A DNA stretch of 44,965 bases, from positions 1 to 44,965 of the forward strand of contig NZ_RAWM01000069.1 in the NCBI RefSeq assembly GCF_003668875.1. Reading direction: 5' to 3'. Under the pieces are notes generated by a model. The model worked only from the letters and a program-made list of their open reading frames with translations. It was not told the origin of the DNA and did no database searches. Position 1 is the stretch's first letter; the number at the start of each line of letters is the position of its first letter. This document shows, in pieces, positions 1 to 7,360 of the stretch. The DNA is from Corallococcus interemptor. Lineage in GTDB: Bacteria; Myxococcota; Myxococcia; Myxococcales; Myxococcaceae. The position numbers were made by a program, and so were the translations under genes.

Positions 1-294
1 GACGTGCTGGGCGCCGAACTGGGCGTTCGGGACGACGTGGTACGCCTGAAGCGCGGGAGTGGGCGAGGTCCCCCGGCCCGCGCCCGTCCAGCAGTCACGC
101 GCACCCGACAGGGCCCGTGCCGCCAGGAGGAAGCGCATCCCCGCCATCCGGAACGGCGGAAAGCCCGCCAGCGCGAAGCGCATCGCCAGGTAGGTGGACC
201 CCCAGATGACGTAGAGCGCGAAGAGGCTGAACAGCAGGCGGCCCCGGTGGGGCGCGGACTCGGCTATGTCGGAGGTCGCGGTCGCGGTCGTCAC
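1..294 (-). CDS. EamA/DMT-family transporter, N-terminal part (runs off the window edge)
   Basis: An open frame starts at a GTG (292-294) and runs off the left edge. Residues 20-57 include YVIWGSTYLAMRFAL and a following MRFLL segment, the signature of the first two helices of EamA (drug/metabolite transporter) inner-membrane exporters. After about residue 58 the translation (RALSGARDCWTGAGRG onward) becomes polar and no longer resembles helix 2 or the loop usually seen in this family, although the frame stays open. This could be a real divergence, a frameshift or a rearrangement junction near base 120. No upstream ATG fits. It is transcribed divergently from hrcA. The family call for the N-terminus is good; the integrity of the gene is doubtful. 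Confidence 0.6.
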   Translation of the reverse strand, partial: MTTATATSDIAESAPHRGRLLFSLFALYVIWGSTYLAMRFALAGFPPFRMAGMRFLLAARALSGARDCWTGAGRGTSPTPALQAYHVVPNAQFGAQHV

Positions 295-414
295 GGCGGC
301 GGCTTCTAACCCCCACCACCCTCCAGGGCGATGTGCGCTTTGCCGTACCCGCCGCCCCACGCAGGCCGGAGAACCAGCGCCCCGCCTGCCTGCCCTCCTG
401 CACACCCCTCCCAA

Positions 415-443
415 TTGAATGCCCGGGGCGTCCCTTTTAGAAT
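415..443 (+). promoter_or_regulatory. Candidate sigma70-type promoter for hrcA
   Basis: TTGAAT (415-420) and TAGAAT (438-443) are separated by exactly 17 bases, inside an AT-richer patch of an otherwise GC-rich gap. The distance to the hrcA ATG at 503 gives a leader of about 50 bases. No CIRCE inverted repeat (TTAGCACTC/GAGTGCTAA) is visible, so autoregulation by HrcA is not supported here. Confidence 0.5.
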
Positions 444-502
444 TCTACAGGAGGCATGGAGACCCGGAGGGCGGGCCGACGGCTTCCGGAGCGTGAGCGG
501 GA

Positions 503-1534
503 ATGCCCGACGAATTGGGTGAGCGCGAAAAGGAAGTCCTCCGAGCCGTGGTGCAGGAGTACATCACCACCGGCGGCCCGGTCGGCAGTCAGCAGCTGAC
601 GCGTCGCGGAGAGTTCGACGTGTCCTCCGCGACCATGCGCAACGTGCTCGCCGACCTGGAGGCCCTGGGCTTCCTGGAGAAGCCCCACACCTCCGCCGGC
701 CGCGTGCCCACCGACCGCGGCTACCGCTTCTACGTGGACACCCTGGTCAAGCTGCGCGACCCCGCCCCCCGCGACCGCGAGCTCATCCACGCCGGCCTCG
801 TCCACGAGTCCAACCTGGACGACATCCTGTCGGAGGCCAGCCGCGTGCTGCACTCGCTCACGCGCCATGCGGGCGTCGTCCTCACGCCCCGCGCCGACGC
901 CGCCGTGTTCCAGCGCATCGAGTTCCTGCGCCTGCGCGAGAACCGCGTGCTCGCCGTGCTCGTGGGCCAGAACGGCCAGGTGCACAACAAGGCCCTCACC
1001 GTGGACTTCCCGGTGACGTCCGACGAGCTCATGAAGGCCAGCAACTACCTCTCCGAGCTCCTGCACCAGGTGCCCCTGGAAGAGGCCCGCGAGCGCATCC
1101 GCGCGGAGATGGACCAGGAGCAGGCCCTCTACAACGCGCTCACCGCCAAGGCCCTCAAGCTGGGCGCCGCCGCCACCGACCTGCAGACGCCCGAGCGCGT
1201 GCTGATTGAAGGCACCGGCTCCTTCCTGGAGCAGCCGGAGTTCGCGGACGTGGAGCGCATCCGCGCGCTCTTCCGCGCCCTGGATGAGAAGCACAAGCTG
1301 CTGCACCTGCTGGACCGCGTGCAGCGCACGAAGGAGATGCACGTCTTCATCGGCGCGGAGAGCGAGTTCTCCGCCGCCGGTGACGTCACCGTCATCGCCA
1401 GCCCCTACGGCACGGCGGAGGCGGTGCTGGGCACCGTGGGCGTCATCGGGCCCACGCGCATGGACTACCGGCGCGTGATTCCCCTGGTGAACTTCACCGC
1501 CCAGGTGCTCTCCAGCGTGCTGGAGAAGGTCTGA
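503..1534 (+). CDS. hrcA: Heat-inducible transcription repressor HrcA
   Basis: A 343-residue protein of normal HrcA length. HrcA binds the CIRCE operator and represses chaperone genes. The N-terminal winged helix carries the typical run LGEREKEVLRAVVQEYI, then GPVGSQ, SSATMRNVLADLE and the TSAGRVPTDRGYR block. The central GAF-like dimerisation region and the C-terminal IGPTRMDYRRVIPLV motif are both present. The start is fixed because an in-frame TGA lies at 494-496, three codons before the ATG. A sigma70-like promoter sits about 60-90 bases upstream. Neither grpE nor dnaK follows, unlike the common hrcA-grpE-dnaK order. The gene converges on the lipid kinase gene with a 10-base gap. Confidence 0.95.
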   Translation: MPDELGEREKEVLRAVVQEYITTGGPVGSQQLTRRGEFDVSSATMRNVLADLEALGFLEKPHTSAGRVPTDRGYRFYVDTLVKLRDPAPRDRELIHAGLVHESNLDDILSEASRVLHSLTRHAGVVLTPRADAAVFQRIEFLRLRENRVLAVLVGQNGQVHNKALTVDFPVTSDELMKASNYLSELLHQVPLEEARERIRAEMDQEQALYNALTAKALKLGAAATDLQTPERVLIEGTGSFLEQPEFADVERIRALFRALDEKHKLLHLLDRVQRTKEMHVFIGAESEFSAAGDVTVIASPYGTAEAVLGTVGVIGPTRMDYRRVIPLVNFTAQVLSSVLEKV

Positions 1535-1544
1535 CGAACGCCCC

Positions 1545-2636
1545 CTACTGCGGCGCGGGCGCGTAGACGCGCAGCGCCGCGGGGGCCACCTCGAAGCGCA
1601 TGGGCGTCGTGCCCACGTTCTCCCCGTCCGCGTTCACCTCCATGGGCGGATCCGTCTCCACGACGAGCCGCGACGTGTGCAGGTGCACGACGGACTCGTG
1701 CTCCAGGTGCGCGCCGCTCCTCATGCCCAGCGCCACGCGCGCCAGCGTGGCCACGTCCTGCAGGTGGCCCAGCCCCGTGCGCTCGCCGCCCTCCTCCATG
1801 GAGGGCGCGGTGATGGCGTAGACGTGGAAGCGGCGGTCGTCCAGCGTCGCGTCCGGCGCCACCATGTTCCCCGCGCCGTGGTAGCGGCCGTTGCCCACCA
1901 CCAGCTGGAGCGCGTCCACCTCCAGCGTCTGGCCGTCCGCCTGGAGCCGGACGTGGAAGGGCTGCAGCGTGCGCATCTCCGCGGCGGCGGCCATGGGGTA
2001 GGCCAGCTTGCCGGCGCGCTGCTTCAATTCCTGCGTCAGCCGCTTCGCGATGGCGGTGGTGAGCCCCAGGCTGGCGGCGTTGAGGAAGGGCCGCCCGTTG
2101 ACGAGCCCCACGTCCACGCGCGCCGTGTAGCCGCCGGCGATGACGTCACACGCGGCTTCCAGCGTGTCCGGGATGCCCATCGAGCGCGCGAAGTCGTTGC
2201 CGGTGCCCAGCGGCACCACGCCCAGCGTCACGTCGCGGCCCATCAGCGCCTGCGCCGCGCAGCTGATGGTGCCGTCGCCTCCTCCCACGAGGACGCGGCG
2301 GGCGCCCTGGGCGATGGCGTCCTCCACCACCTTTCGCAGCCGCTTGGGCCGCGTCAGTGCGTGCGCGGCCATGAGCGGGATGCCGTGGGCGGCCAGCAGC
2401 TCGCGGGCGTCTTCGAAGGCGTCGCGCCCCGAGCGGGAGCGCGTGTTCACCACCAGGACCGCGGGCCCTTCATCCAGGTGACGAAGGCGCGGAGGCGCGT
2501 TGAGTGCGGGTTCCAGAGGAAACCTCGGCTTTCTGTACGGCGTCTCCAAGCTGCGCACGACGGGGCGCGCGCACCAGCGGCACCCGAGCGGAAAGGGCAG
2601 GGCCTCTGTCCATTCCCCAGCGTCGTCCCACCGCAT
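1545..2636 (-). CDS. Diacylglycerol kinase catalytic-domain lipid kinase (YegS/DagK family)
   Basis: The protein carries the DAGK catalytic signature: the nucleotide-binding GGGDGT at residues 118-123, followed by LGVVPLGTGNDFAR and a later NAASLG motif. The family phosphorylates diacylglycerol or related lipids with ATP at the inner face of the membrane. The core begins near residue 59 (AVLVVNTRSRSG). The first ~55 residues are not typical, and the real start may be a GTG at 2556-2558 or another codon close by, so the 5' end is uncertain. The gene is divergent from the histone-like gene and convergent with hrcA. Confidence 0.88.
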   Translation of the reverse strand: MRWDDAGEWTEALPFPLGCRWCARPVVRSLETPYRKPRFPLEPALNAPPRLRHLDEGPAVLVVNTRSRSGRDAFEDARELLAAHGIPLMAAHALTRPKRLRKVVEDAIAQGARRVLVGGGDGTISCAAQALMGRDVTLGVVPLGTGNDFARSMGIPDTLEAACDVIAGGYTARVDVGLVNGRPFLNAASLGLTTAIAKRLTQELKQRAGKLAYPMAAAAEMRTLQPFHVRLQADGQTLEVDALQLVVGNGRYHGAGNMVAPDATLDDRRFHVYAITAPSMEEGGERTGLGHLQDVATLARVALGMRSGAHLEHESVVHLHTSRLVVETDPPMEVNADGENVGTTPMRFEVAPAALRVYAPAPQ

Positions 2637-2761
2637 GCTTCCGCGAATGGACAGGGGTAGGGGGCCAACGGGTTCCCTCCCTGGGGAGGCGTGTTCACCT
2701 TCCAGGCGACGCGGACTCCATGCCAGGACCCGCGCCGGGACCGTTCTCCAGGAGGGTGATG

Positions 2762-3214
2762 ATGGCGCGTGGAAGCAAGGACAAGTACTCGGCGAAGCAG
2801 AAGCGCATGGCCGAGCACATCGAGAAGGGTTACGAGAAGAAGGGCACCAGTGAGAAGACCGCGGAGGCCCGCGCGTGGGCCACGGTGAACAAGCTCACCG
2901 GTGGCGGTACGAAGGGTGGCTCCGGCAGCAAGGCGAAGGCGGCCCGCCGGCGCCCCGCGGCCCGCAAGAACGCGCGCAAGGCCGGAAGCGTGGGGGGCAA
3001 GCGCCGCGCCGCCACCGCGAAGAAGACGACCTCCAGCCGCAAGAGGGCCGCGCCCGCCCGGGCGAAGCGCACCACCACCGGCCGCAAGGCCACCTCGCGC
3101 ACCGGCACCGCCGGCAAGCGCTCCACGGCCCGCAAGAGCACCGCGCGCCGTAACACGACGCGCAAGTCCACCGCGTCCCGTTCCCGCGCGAAGCGCGGCG
3201 GTTCGCGCAAGTAG
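2762..3214 (+). CDS. Histone H1-like basic protein with plasmid-stabilisation-type N-terminus
   Basis: About 150 residues. The first ~50 (KDKYSAKQKRMAEHIEKG, then EARAWATVNKLTGGG) match a small bacterial family often labelled plasmid stabilization protein. The remaining ~95 residues are almost entirely Lys, Arg, Ala, Ser and Thr in short repeats (RKST, RKAT, KKTT), like eukaryotic histone H1 tails, so binding to DNA or RNA is likely. Two ATGs overlap at 2759 and 2762; GGAGGG at 2751-2756 gives the better spacing to 2762. A long 5' extension of the frame back to 2504 has no support. A role in nucleoid compaction is inference from composition. Confidence 0.8.
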   Translation: MARGSKDKYSAKQKRMAEHIEKGYEKKGTSEKTAEARAWATVNKLTGGGTKGGSGSKAKAARRRPAARKNARKAGSVGGKRRAATAKKTTSSRKRAAPARAKRTTTGRKATSRTGTAGKRSTARKSTARRNTTRKSTASRSRAKRGGSRK

Positions 3215-3234
3215 CGTTTCAGCAGGGCTCCACC

Positions 3235-3258
3235 GGTGGCCACGAGGTCGTGGCCACC
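3235..3258. terminator. Perfect 10-bp-stem hairpin between convergent genes
   Basis: GGTGGCCACG (3235-3244) and CGTGGCCACC (3249-3258) form a perfect stem with the 4-base loop AGGT. It lies in the 54-base gap between the stops of the H1-like and HAD genes, the expected place for a shared bidirectional terminator. There is no clear T-tract on either strand, so a protein-binding palindrome is an alternative. Confidence 0.5.
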
Positions 3259-3268
3259 TTGGGGGCCT

Positions 3269-3982
3269 TCAGCGCGACTCCTCGTCCTTGGAGGTGTCGC
3301 GCGACGCCGCGTCCCAGGGCCAGGCCTCCGGGTCCTCCTCCAGCCGGCGCAGGAGCTCCGCGGGGTCCTTCACCAGCGTGCGGCAGCCGGCGGTGCGCAG
3401 GTCCTCCGCGCGGAAGCCCCCGCACAGCACGCCCACGGACGCCAGGTGCAGCTTGCCCGCGGCGAGCGCGTCGTAGGGCGTGTCGCCCACCACCACCACC
3501 GTGGCGGGGTCCGGCTTGCCCAGCTTCGTCATCGCCGCCTCGAAGATGTCCGGGTGCGGCTTGCTCTTGTCGACCTCGTCCTTGTTCGTCTTCGTCTCGA
3601 ACAGGCCGTCGATGCCGCACAGCTCCACGTAGCGCTTGAGCTCGTCGTCCTTGGCGCTGGACGCAAGGGCAATCTTGCGGCCGCGCTTGCGCAGCTGCTG
3701 GAACAGCTCCTTCACGCGCGGGAAGGCGCGCACCTTGGGCAGGAACTCGCGCTTGAAGAGCGCGGAGCGGTACTCGTCCAGGTCCTTGCCGAAGCGCTCC
3801 AGCTCCTCGTCGTTGAAGAAGACGGGCAGGAGCTGGTCCGAGCCCTTGCCAATCTGGCTTCGCACGTGGGCGAACGGGATGTCCCGCCCGAACTCGATGA
3901 ACGACCGGCGCCAGGCCTCGGCGTGCTCGTCCACCGAGTCGATCAGCGTTCCATCCACGTCGAAGATGACGTTTTCGACCAT
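3269..3982 (-). CDS. HAD-superfamily phosphatase (beta-phosphoglucomutase/phosphoglycolate phosphatase-like)
   Basis: All four HAD motifs are visible: motif I DVDGT close to the N-terminus with the two catalytic aspartates, motif II serine in ASSAK, motif III lysine in KPHPD, and motif IV GDTPYD. The helical cap after motif I (DSVDEHAEAWRRSF) is the class I cap of small-molecule phosphatases, so it should act in the cytoplasm on a phosphorylated sugar or glycolate-type substrate; the exact substrate cannot be read. The ATG at 3980-3982 is preferred over the longer frame start at 4033 because it has GGAGG about 10 bases upstream and starts directly at motif I. The lipoprotein gene lies 47 bases upstream on the same strand. 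Confidence 0.88.
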   Translation of the reverse strand: MVENVIFDVDGTLIDSVDEHAEAWRRSFIEFGRDIPFAHVRSQIGKGSDQLLPVFFNDEELERFGKDLDEYRSALFKREFLPKVRAFPRVKELFQQLRKRGRKIALASSAKDDELKRYVELCGIDGLFETKTNKDEVDKSKPHPDIFEAAMTKLGKPDPATVVVVGDTPYDALAAGKLHLASVGVLCGGFRAEDLRTAGCRTLVKDPAELLRRLEEDPEAWPWDAASRDTSKDEESR

Positions 3983-4029
3983 GCGCGGCAAACCTCCGCC
4001 GCCCAAGGTGGGGCTGGGGGGCGGGCCGG

Positions 4030-4851
4030 TCAACCGTCCGTGGGCGACTTCGGTCCACTCTCCTGCGCTTCGCTGTCCACGAGTGTCCGGGTCTGCACGC
4101 TGTATCCGTCCGGAGCCGTGGGGGTGAAGGCGTCGTTGGGCAGGGACGTCTTGAGGTCCACCTTGGACAGCACCGTCTCCCCCTGCTTCTCATTCCCCAG
4201 CCAGCGCGTGAGCTTCTTCGGCACGCACAGCCCCAGGGACGCGTCGCAGTGCTCCTCCTCCATCCGCACCTCGCCCTGGGTGCCGTCCGGCGCGCGCGTC
4301 CGCTTGGCCAGGAAGTCCAGCGAGGGCCAGCGCAGCACGTACGTCACCTCCAGCCCGCCGGCCGCGTCGCCCTCCAGCGCCATGGACAGCTCCACGGCCT
4401 CCTTCGCCTGGGGCAGGCCGGTAACGCGCTTCGCCTTCGCGCTGCGCAACAGCAGCGGCGCGCGGAAGCCCTCCGGGACGAAGGGGGTGAAGATTTCGGT
4501 GAGGAACGCGGACAGCTTCTCCGCGGAGACCTGGGACGTGAAGGTGGTGAACTGCTTCGCCGCCTCCACCTGCTCGTACAGGTGCTTGCCGTCCCACCAC
4601 ACCTGCCGGGCCTGGGGCGCGGACACGGTGCCGCGCATCTTCTGGGGCGCGCGGTACGCGAAGCTGAAGCCCGCGGACACGGAAGCCCCTTCCGTCTGGG
4701 TGCCCTCCAGCTGGTAGGCCAGGAGCTTCGCGTCGCGCGCGGCCAGCTTCTCGCGCACCTGGGCCATCAGCTCCGCGTCGTTCGCGCCTCCGGACGAGGA
4801 CGAACGGCAGGCGAGGACGCACACGAGGGGCACGAGGAGGAGGGCGCGCAT
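4030..4851 (-). CDS. Putative lipoprotein, possibly LolA/MucB-like fold
   Basis: 273 residues with a signal peptide ending in a lipobox (VCVLAC, modified Cys about residue 15). The body has alternating strands with QVWWDGKHLYEQ, followed by a KQFTTFTS region, reminiscent of LolA-like outer-membrane lipoprotein carriers or periplasmic lipid-binding sensors. A CDASLGLC pair could form a disulfide. The similarity is only by eye, and no catalytic motif is seen. It lies upstream of the HAD gene with a 47-base gap and could be co-transcribed with it. Confidence 0.6.
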   Translation of the reverse strand: MRALLLVPLVCVLACRSSSSGGANDAELMAQVREKLAARDAKLLAYQLEGTQTEGASVSAGFSFAYRAPQKMRGTVSAPQARQVWWDGKHLYEQVEAAKQFTTFTSQVSAEKLSAFLTEIFTPFVPEGFRAPLLLRSAKAKRVTGLPQAKEAVELSMALEGDAAGGLEVTYVLRWPSLDFLAKRTRAPDGTQGEVRMEEEHCDASLGLCVPKKLTRWLGNEKQGETVLSKVDLKTSLPNDAFTPTAPDGYSVQTRTLVDSEAQESGPKSPTDG

Positions 4852-4880
4852 GGGGGGAAATCCAGGGGCTGGAAATGGAA

Positions 4881-4931
4881 AAGGCCCCGCTGTTCCCAGG
4901 GGGCCTTCGGACTGCCTCGGTGAGGAGGCAG
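4881..4931 (-). terminator. Rho-independent-like terminator downstream of the small lipoprotein gene
   Basis: AAGGCCCC (4881-4888) pairs perfectly with GGGGCCTT (4900-4907). Read on the minus strand, the hairpin is followed by TTTTCCATTTCC, a T-rich run. A second hairpin, CTGCCTC (4912-4918) with GAGGCAG (4925-4931), lies between it and the stop codon of the 4939-5286 gene. Together they probably separate the two lipoprotein transcripts. Confidence 0.6.
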
Positions 4932-4938
4932 CTTGGGA

Positions 4939-5286
4939 CTACTTCACCGCCACGCCGGTCGCGGAGGAGCTGGTGATGCCGATGATGGTGCCGAACAGGG
5001 CGAAGATGCCGTGACGGGGCGTGGTGGAGGCCGACTTCAGGTCGACCTTGGAGGCGCCCATGGCCTTCGCCTCGGTGATGAGGAGCTTGTTCACCACGGT
5101 GTCCAGGTCGCTCTGGACGATGTCGATGATGTGGAAGATCGCGGTCAGGCCCAGCGAGCTGCCCTGGATGACGGCCACGGCCTCGCCGTTGGCGGCGATC
5201 TCGGAGCCGGAGACGACGGCGGACTCGACGCTGGTGCAGCCCACGAGGGAGGCGGCGGCGACGGCGGACAGGATGAACTTCTTCAT
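4939..5286 (-). CDS. Small lipoprotein of unknown function
   Basis: 115 residues. MKKFILSAVAAASLVGC is a textbook lipoprotein signal with lipobox LVGC. The mature part is small and rich in Val, Ala and Ser, with one hydrophobic stretch (HGIFALFGTIIGITSS) near the C-terminus. I do not recognise the family. The gene has its own candidate promoter and a strong terminator, so it is probably a single-gene transcript. Confidence 0.72.
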   Translation of the reverse strand: MKKFILSAVAAASLVGCTSVESAVVSGSEIAANGEAVAVIQGSSLGLTAIFHIIDIVQSDLDTVVNKLLITEAKAMGASKVDLKSASTTPRHGIFALFGTIIGITSSSATGVAVK

Positions 5287-5375
5287 GTTTATCTCCCCAA
5301 CTGGCGGTGGCTTGGACGGTGGCGGGACGGCCCGGACGGGCGCCCTGCCGTTCGGTAAAACCTCAAGCGGCGCGG

Positions 5376-5403
5376 TTCGTAGCAGAAGGCTTTTTCAAGT
5401 CAA
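5376..5403 (-). promoter_or_regulatory. Candidate promoter for the small lipoprotein gene
   Basis: On the minus strand TTGACT (5398-5403) is followed after 16 bases by TACGAA (5376-5381), upstream of the ATG at 5286. The local A-rich spacer is unusual for this window. The 215-base divergent gap holds nothing else I can assign. Confidence 0.35.
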
Positions 5404-5501
5404 GGACCCGGGGCGGAGTAATCCGAGTTGTGTTTGACACTTCATCCGCCGGGCGGCGCGGAACCGGTCGCCCCGCTCGCGGACGTGAGGCATCTTCGCG
5501 C

Positions 5502-6503
5502 ATGCATCCGGCTTCCCTCCCACGTCCCGCCCCGGCCCGCGTCTGGCTGCACCTGCTGTTGTTCGTGGTGACGCTGGGGACGACGTTCCTCGCCTACCTG
5601 CTGCTCTTCGGGCGCTCATTTCCCTTCAGCGGGGCGGGCCTCTTGGCGGAGGACCGGACGCAGGCGCTGTTCTTCAGCGGGTCGCTGCTGGCCATCCTGG
5701 GCTCGCACGAGATGGGCCACTACGTGCTGGCGCGGTGGCACCGGGTGGACACGTCCCTGCCGTACTTCATCCCGCTGCCGGTGCCGGGGAGCCTGGGCAC
5801 GCTGGGCGCGGTCATCCGGCTGCGCGGGCGCATCCCCACGCGCAACGCGCTGGTGGACATTGGCGCCGCGGGGCCGCTGGCGGGCCTGGTGGTGGCGCTG
5901 CCGCTGCTCTACTGGGGGCTCTTGCACTCCACGGTGGTGGACTCGCCGCCGGTGCCGTCCGCGTTCCCCGGTGAGTCGTCGCTGTGGGTGCTGGGGCAGG
6001 AGCTCCTGCACTGGGTGATGGAGAAGGTGACGCAGGCGCCGCCAGCCATGGCGCCCGTGTACACGAGCCACCAGACGCTCTTCGGGGACAACCTCATCAT
6101 GAAGGCGCTGACGTGGCTGGCGCTGGGGCCCCTGCCGGAGGGCAAGGACGTGGTGGTGCACCCGGTGGTGATGGCCGCGTGGTTCGGCCTGCTGGTGACG
6201 CTGCTCAACCTGCTGCCGGTGGGACAGCTGGACGGCGGGCACCTGACGTTCGCGGTGCTGGGGCCCAGGGCCCGCTGGGTGGGGCAGGGCGTGGCGGTGG
6301 TGCTGCTCTTCCTCACCGTGTTCGTCACCGCGTCGTGGGGCCTGTGGCTGGTGGTGGCGAGCAAGGTGGTGGGCTTCGGCCACCCGGAGGTCCTGCGGCC
6401 GGAGGAGCCCCTGAGCCGCTCGCGCAAGGTCATCTGCGCGCTGTGCCTGCTGGCGCTGGTAGGGTGCGCGATGCCCATCCCCCTGCGCGAGGTGTGGTCA
6501 TGA
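5502..6503 (+). CDS. Site-2-protease-like M50 family membrane metallopeptidase
   Basis: 333 residues with about six or more hydrophobic segments. The zinc motif HEMGH (His69, Glu70, His73) lies in helix SLLAILGSHEMGHYVLA, and the third ligand is Asp244 in LLPVGQLDGGH; these are the two hallmarks of S2P/M50 proteases, which cut substrates within the membrane. ALVDIGAAGPLAG between them is also family-typical. The ATG at 5502 was chosen over the frame start at 5307 because the hydrophobic N-terminus begins there. The last bases overlap the next gene (ATGA). The tail contains a second hydrophobic stretch (CALCLLALVGC). Confidence 0.88.
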   Translation: MHPASLPRPAPARVWLHLLLFVVTLGTTFLAYLLLFGRSFPFSGAGLLAEDRTQALFFSGSLLAILGSHEMGHYVLARWHRVDTSLPYFIPLPVPGSLGTLGAVIRLRGRIPTRNALVDIGAAGPLAGLVVALPLLYWGLLHSTVVDSPPVPSAFPGESSLWVLGQELLHWVMEKVTQAPPAMAPVYTSHQTLFGDNLIMKALTWLALGPLPEGKDVVVHPVVMAAWFGLLVTLLNLLPVGQLDGGHLTFAVLGPRARWVGQGVAVVLLFLTVFVTASWGLWLVVASKVVGFGHPEVLRPEEPLSRSRKVICALCLLALVGCAMPIPLREVWS

Positions 6504-7210
6504 AGTACCAGTGCGAGAGCTGCGACCGGCTGGTCAAGGTGGAGACCTACTCCCTCGAGGGCGGAGTGCTGGCCGTGGTGTGCCCGGCCTGCGCGGCGGT
6601 GACGCGGGCGGCGCCTTCGGTCTCCGCGGCGGTGGCGGTGCCATCGATGGAGCCGGTCTCGGTGCCCGTGCCGCCCGCGCGGCCCAGCCTCACCGCGCTG
6701 CGCGTGATTCGCACGGACGCGCCCGTCGTGGCCCCGTCCGCGCTGGACGGTGACCCCTTCCAGTCGCCGCCGGGCCACTGTCCCAAGTGCGTGGCGCCCA
6801 TGCGCGAGGACGCCACGTCCTGCGCGGGGTGCGGGCTGGTCTTCGCCAACTTCATCCCGGACGAGCACCAGCCCTCCGGCATCCTGGCCCGGGAGTGGCA
6901 CGCGCTCCTGGAGACGTGGCACGACTGGGACGCGCACGACCGGCTGCTGTCCCAGGCGATGGGGCGGGGAGAGCTGGCCATGGTGGGCCGGCTGTACCGC
7001 ATGCGGCTGGCCCGGGCGCCGGACGACGCCCAGGCGCTGCGCGGCCGGGACGAGGTGGTCCGCCGGGTGACGACCGCGGTGCCGCTCACCTCGGACGGAC
7101 CGTCACCGGCGCTGGGGCGCAAGGTGAAGAGCATGGTGATGGGCGCCGTGCTGGTGGTGTGCCTGGCGCTGATGCTGGTGCTCTTCCAGGTGATGCGCGG
7201 GGCGTTCTAG
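6500..7210 (+). CDS. Double zinc-ribbon protein with C-terminal membrane anchor
   Basis: 236 residues. An N-terminal MJ0042-like ribbon (CESC near residues 5-8, CPAC near 29-32) is followed by a Pro/Val-rich linker, a second CPKC...CAGC ribbon around residues 95-113, a helical region and one C-terminal transmembrane helix (VMGAVLVVCLALMLVLF). The start overlaps the stop of the M50 gene (ATGA at 6500-6503), so the two are translationally coupled and probably work together. The topology implies cytoplasmic ribbons anchored at the membrane. The function is unknown. Confidence 0.75.
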   Translation: MKYQCESCDRLVKVETYSLEGGVLAVVCPACAAVTRAAPSVSAAVAVPSMEPVSVPVPPARPSLTALRVIRTDAPVVAPSALDGDPFQSPPGHCPKCVAPMREDATSCAGCGLVFANFIPDEHQPSGILAREWHALLETWHDWDAHDRLLSQAMGRGELAMVGRLYRMRLARAPDDAQALRGRDEVVRRVTTAVPLTSDGPSPALGRKVKSMVMGAVLVVCLALMLVLFQVMRGAF

Positions 7211-7360
7211 GCGGGAAGGGCACCGGGGGCGCTGGCCGGCCCGCTTGCCCGGCGGGCGGGAGACAGGGCCTCGGGGCCGCATCAGGGAACGCGCGGGGGG
7301 CGTCGCGCGCTGTTATCCTGCGGGGCCGCCTTTCCCGTCCTCCTGCCCCCGAACCGCCGC

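Noticed and set aside
456-458. ATG after a strong AGGAGG upstream of hrcA
   Set aside because: It is out of frame with hrcA and gives no recognisable product; the in-frame TGA at 494-496 fixes the hrcA start at 503.
295-502. CIRCE operator for HrcA
   Set aside because: No TTAGCACTC/GAGTGCTAA-type inverted repeat was found in the leader.
5434-5439. A perfect TTGACA upstream of the M50 peptidase gene
   Set aside because: No -10-like hexamer lies 15-19 bases downstream, where the sequence is almost pure G/C, so a promoter is not supported.
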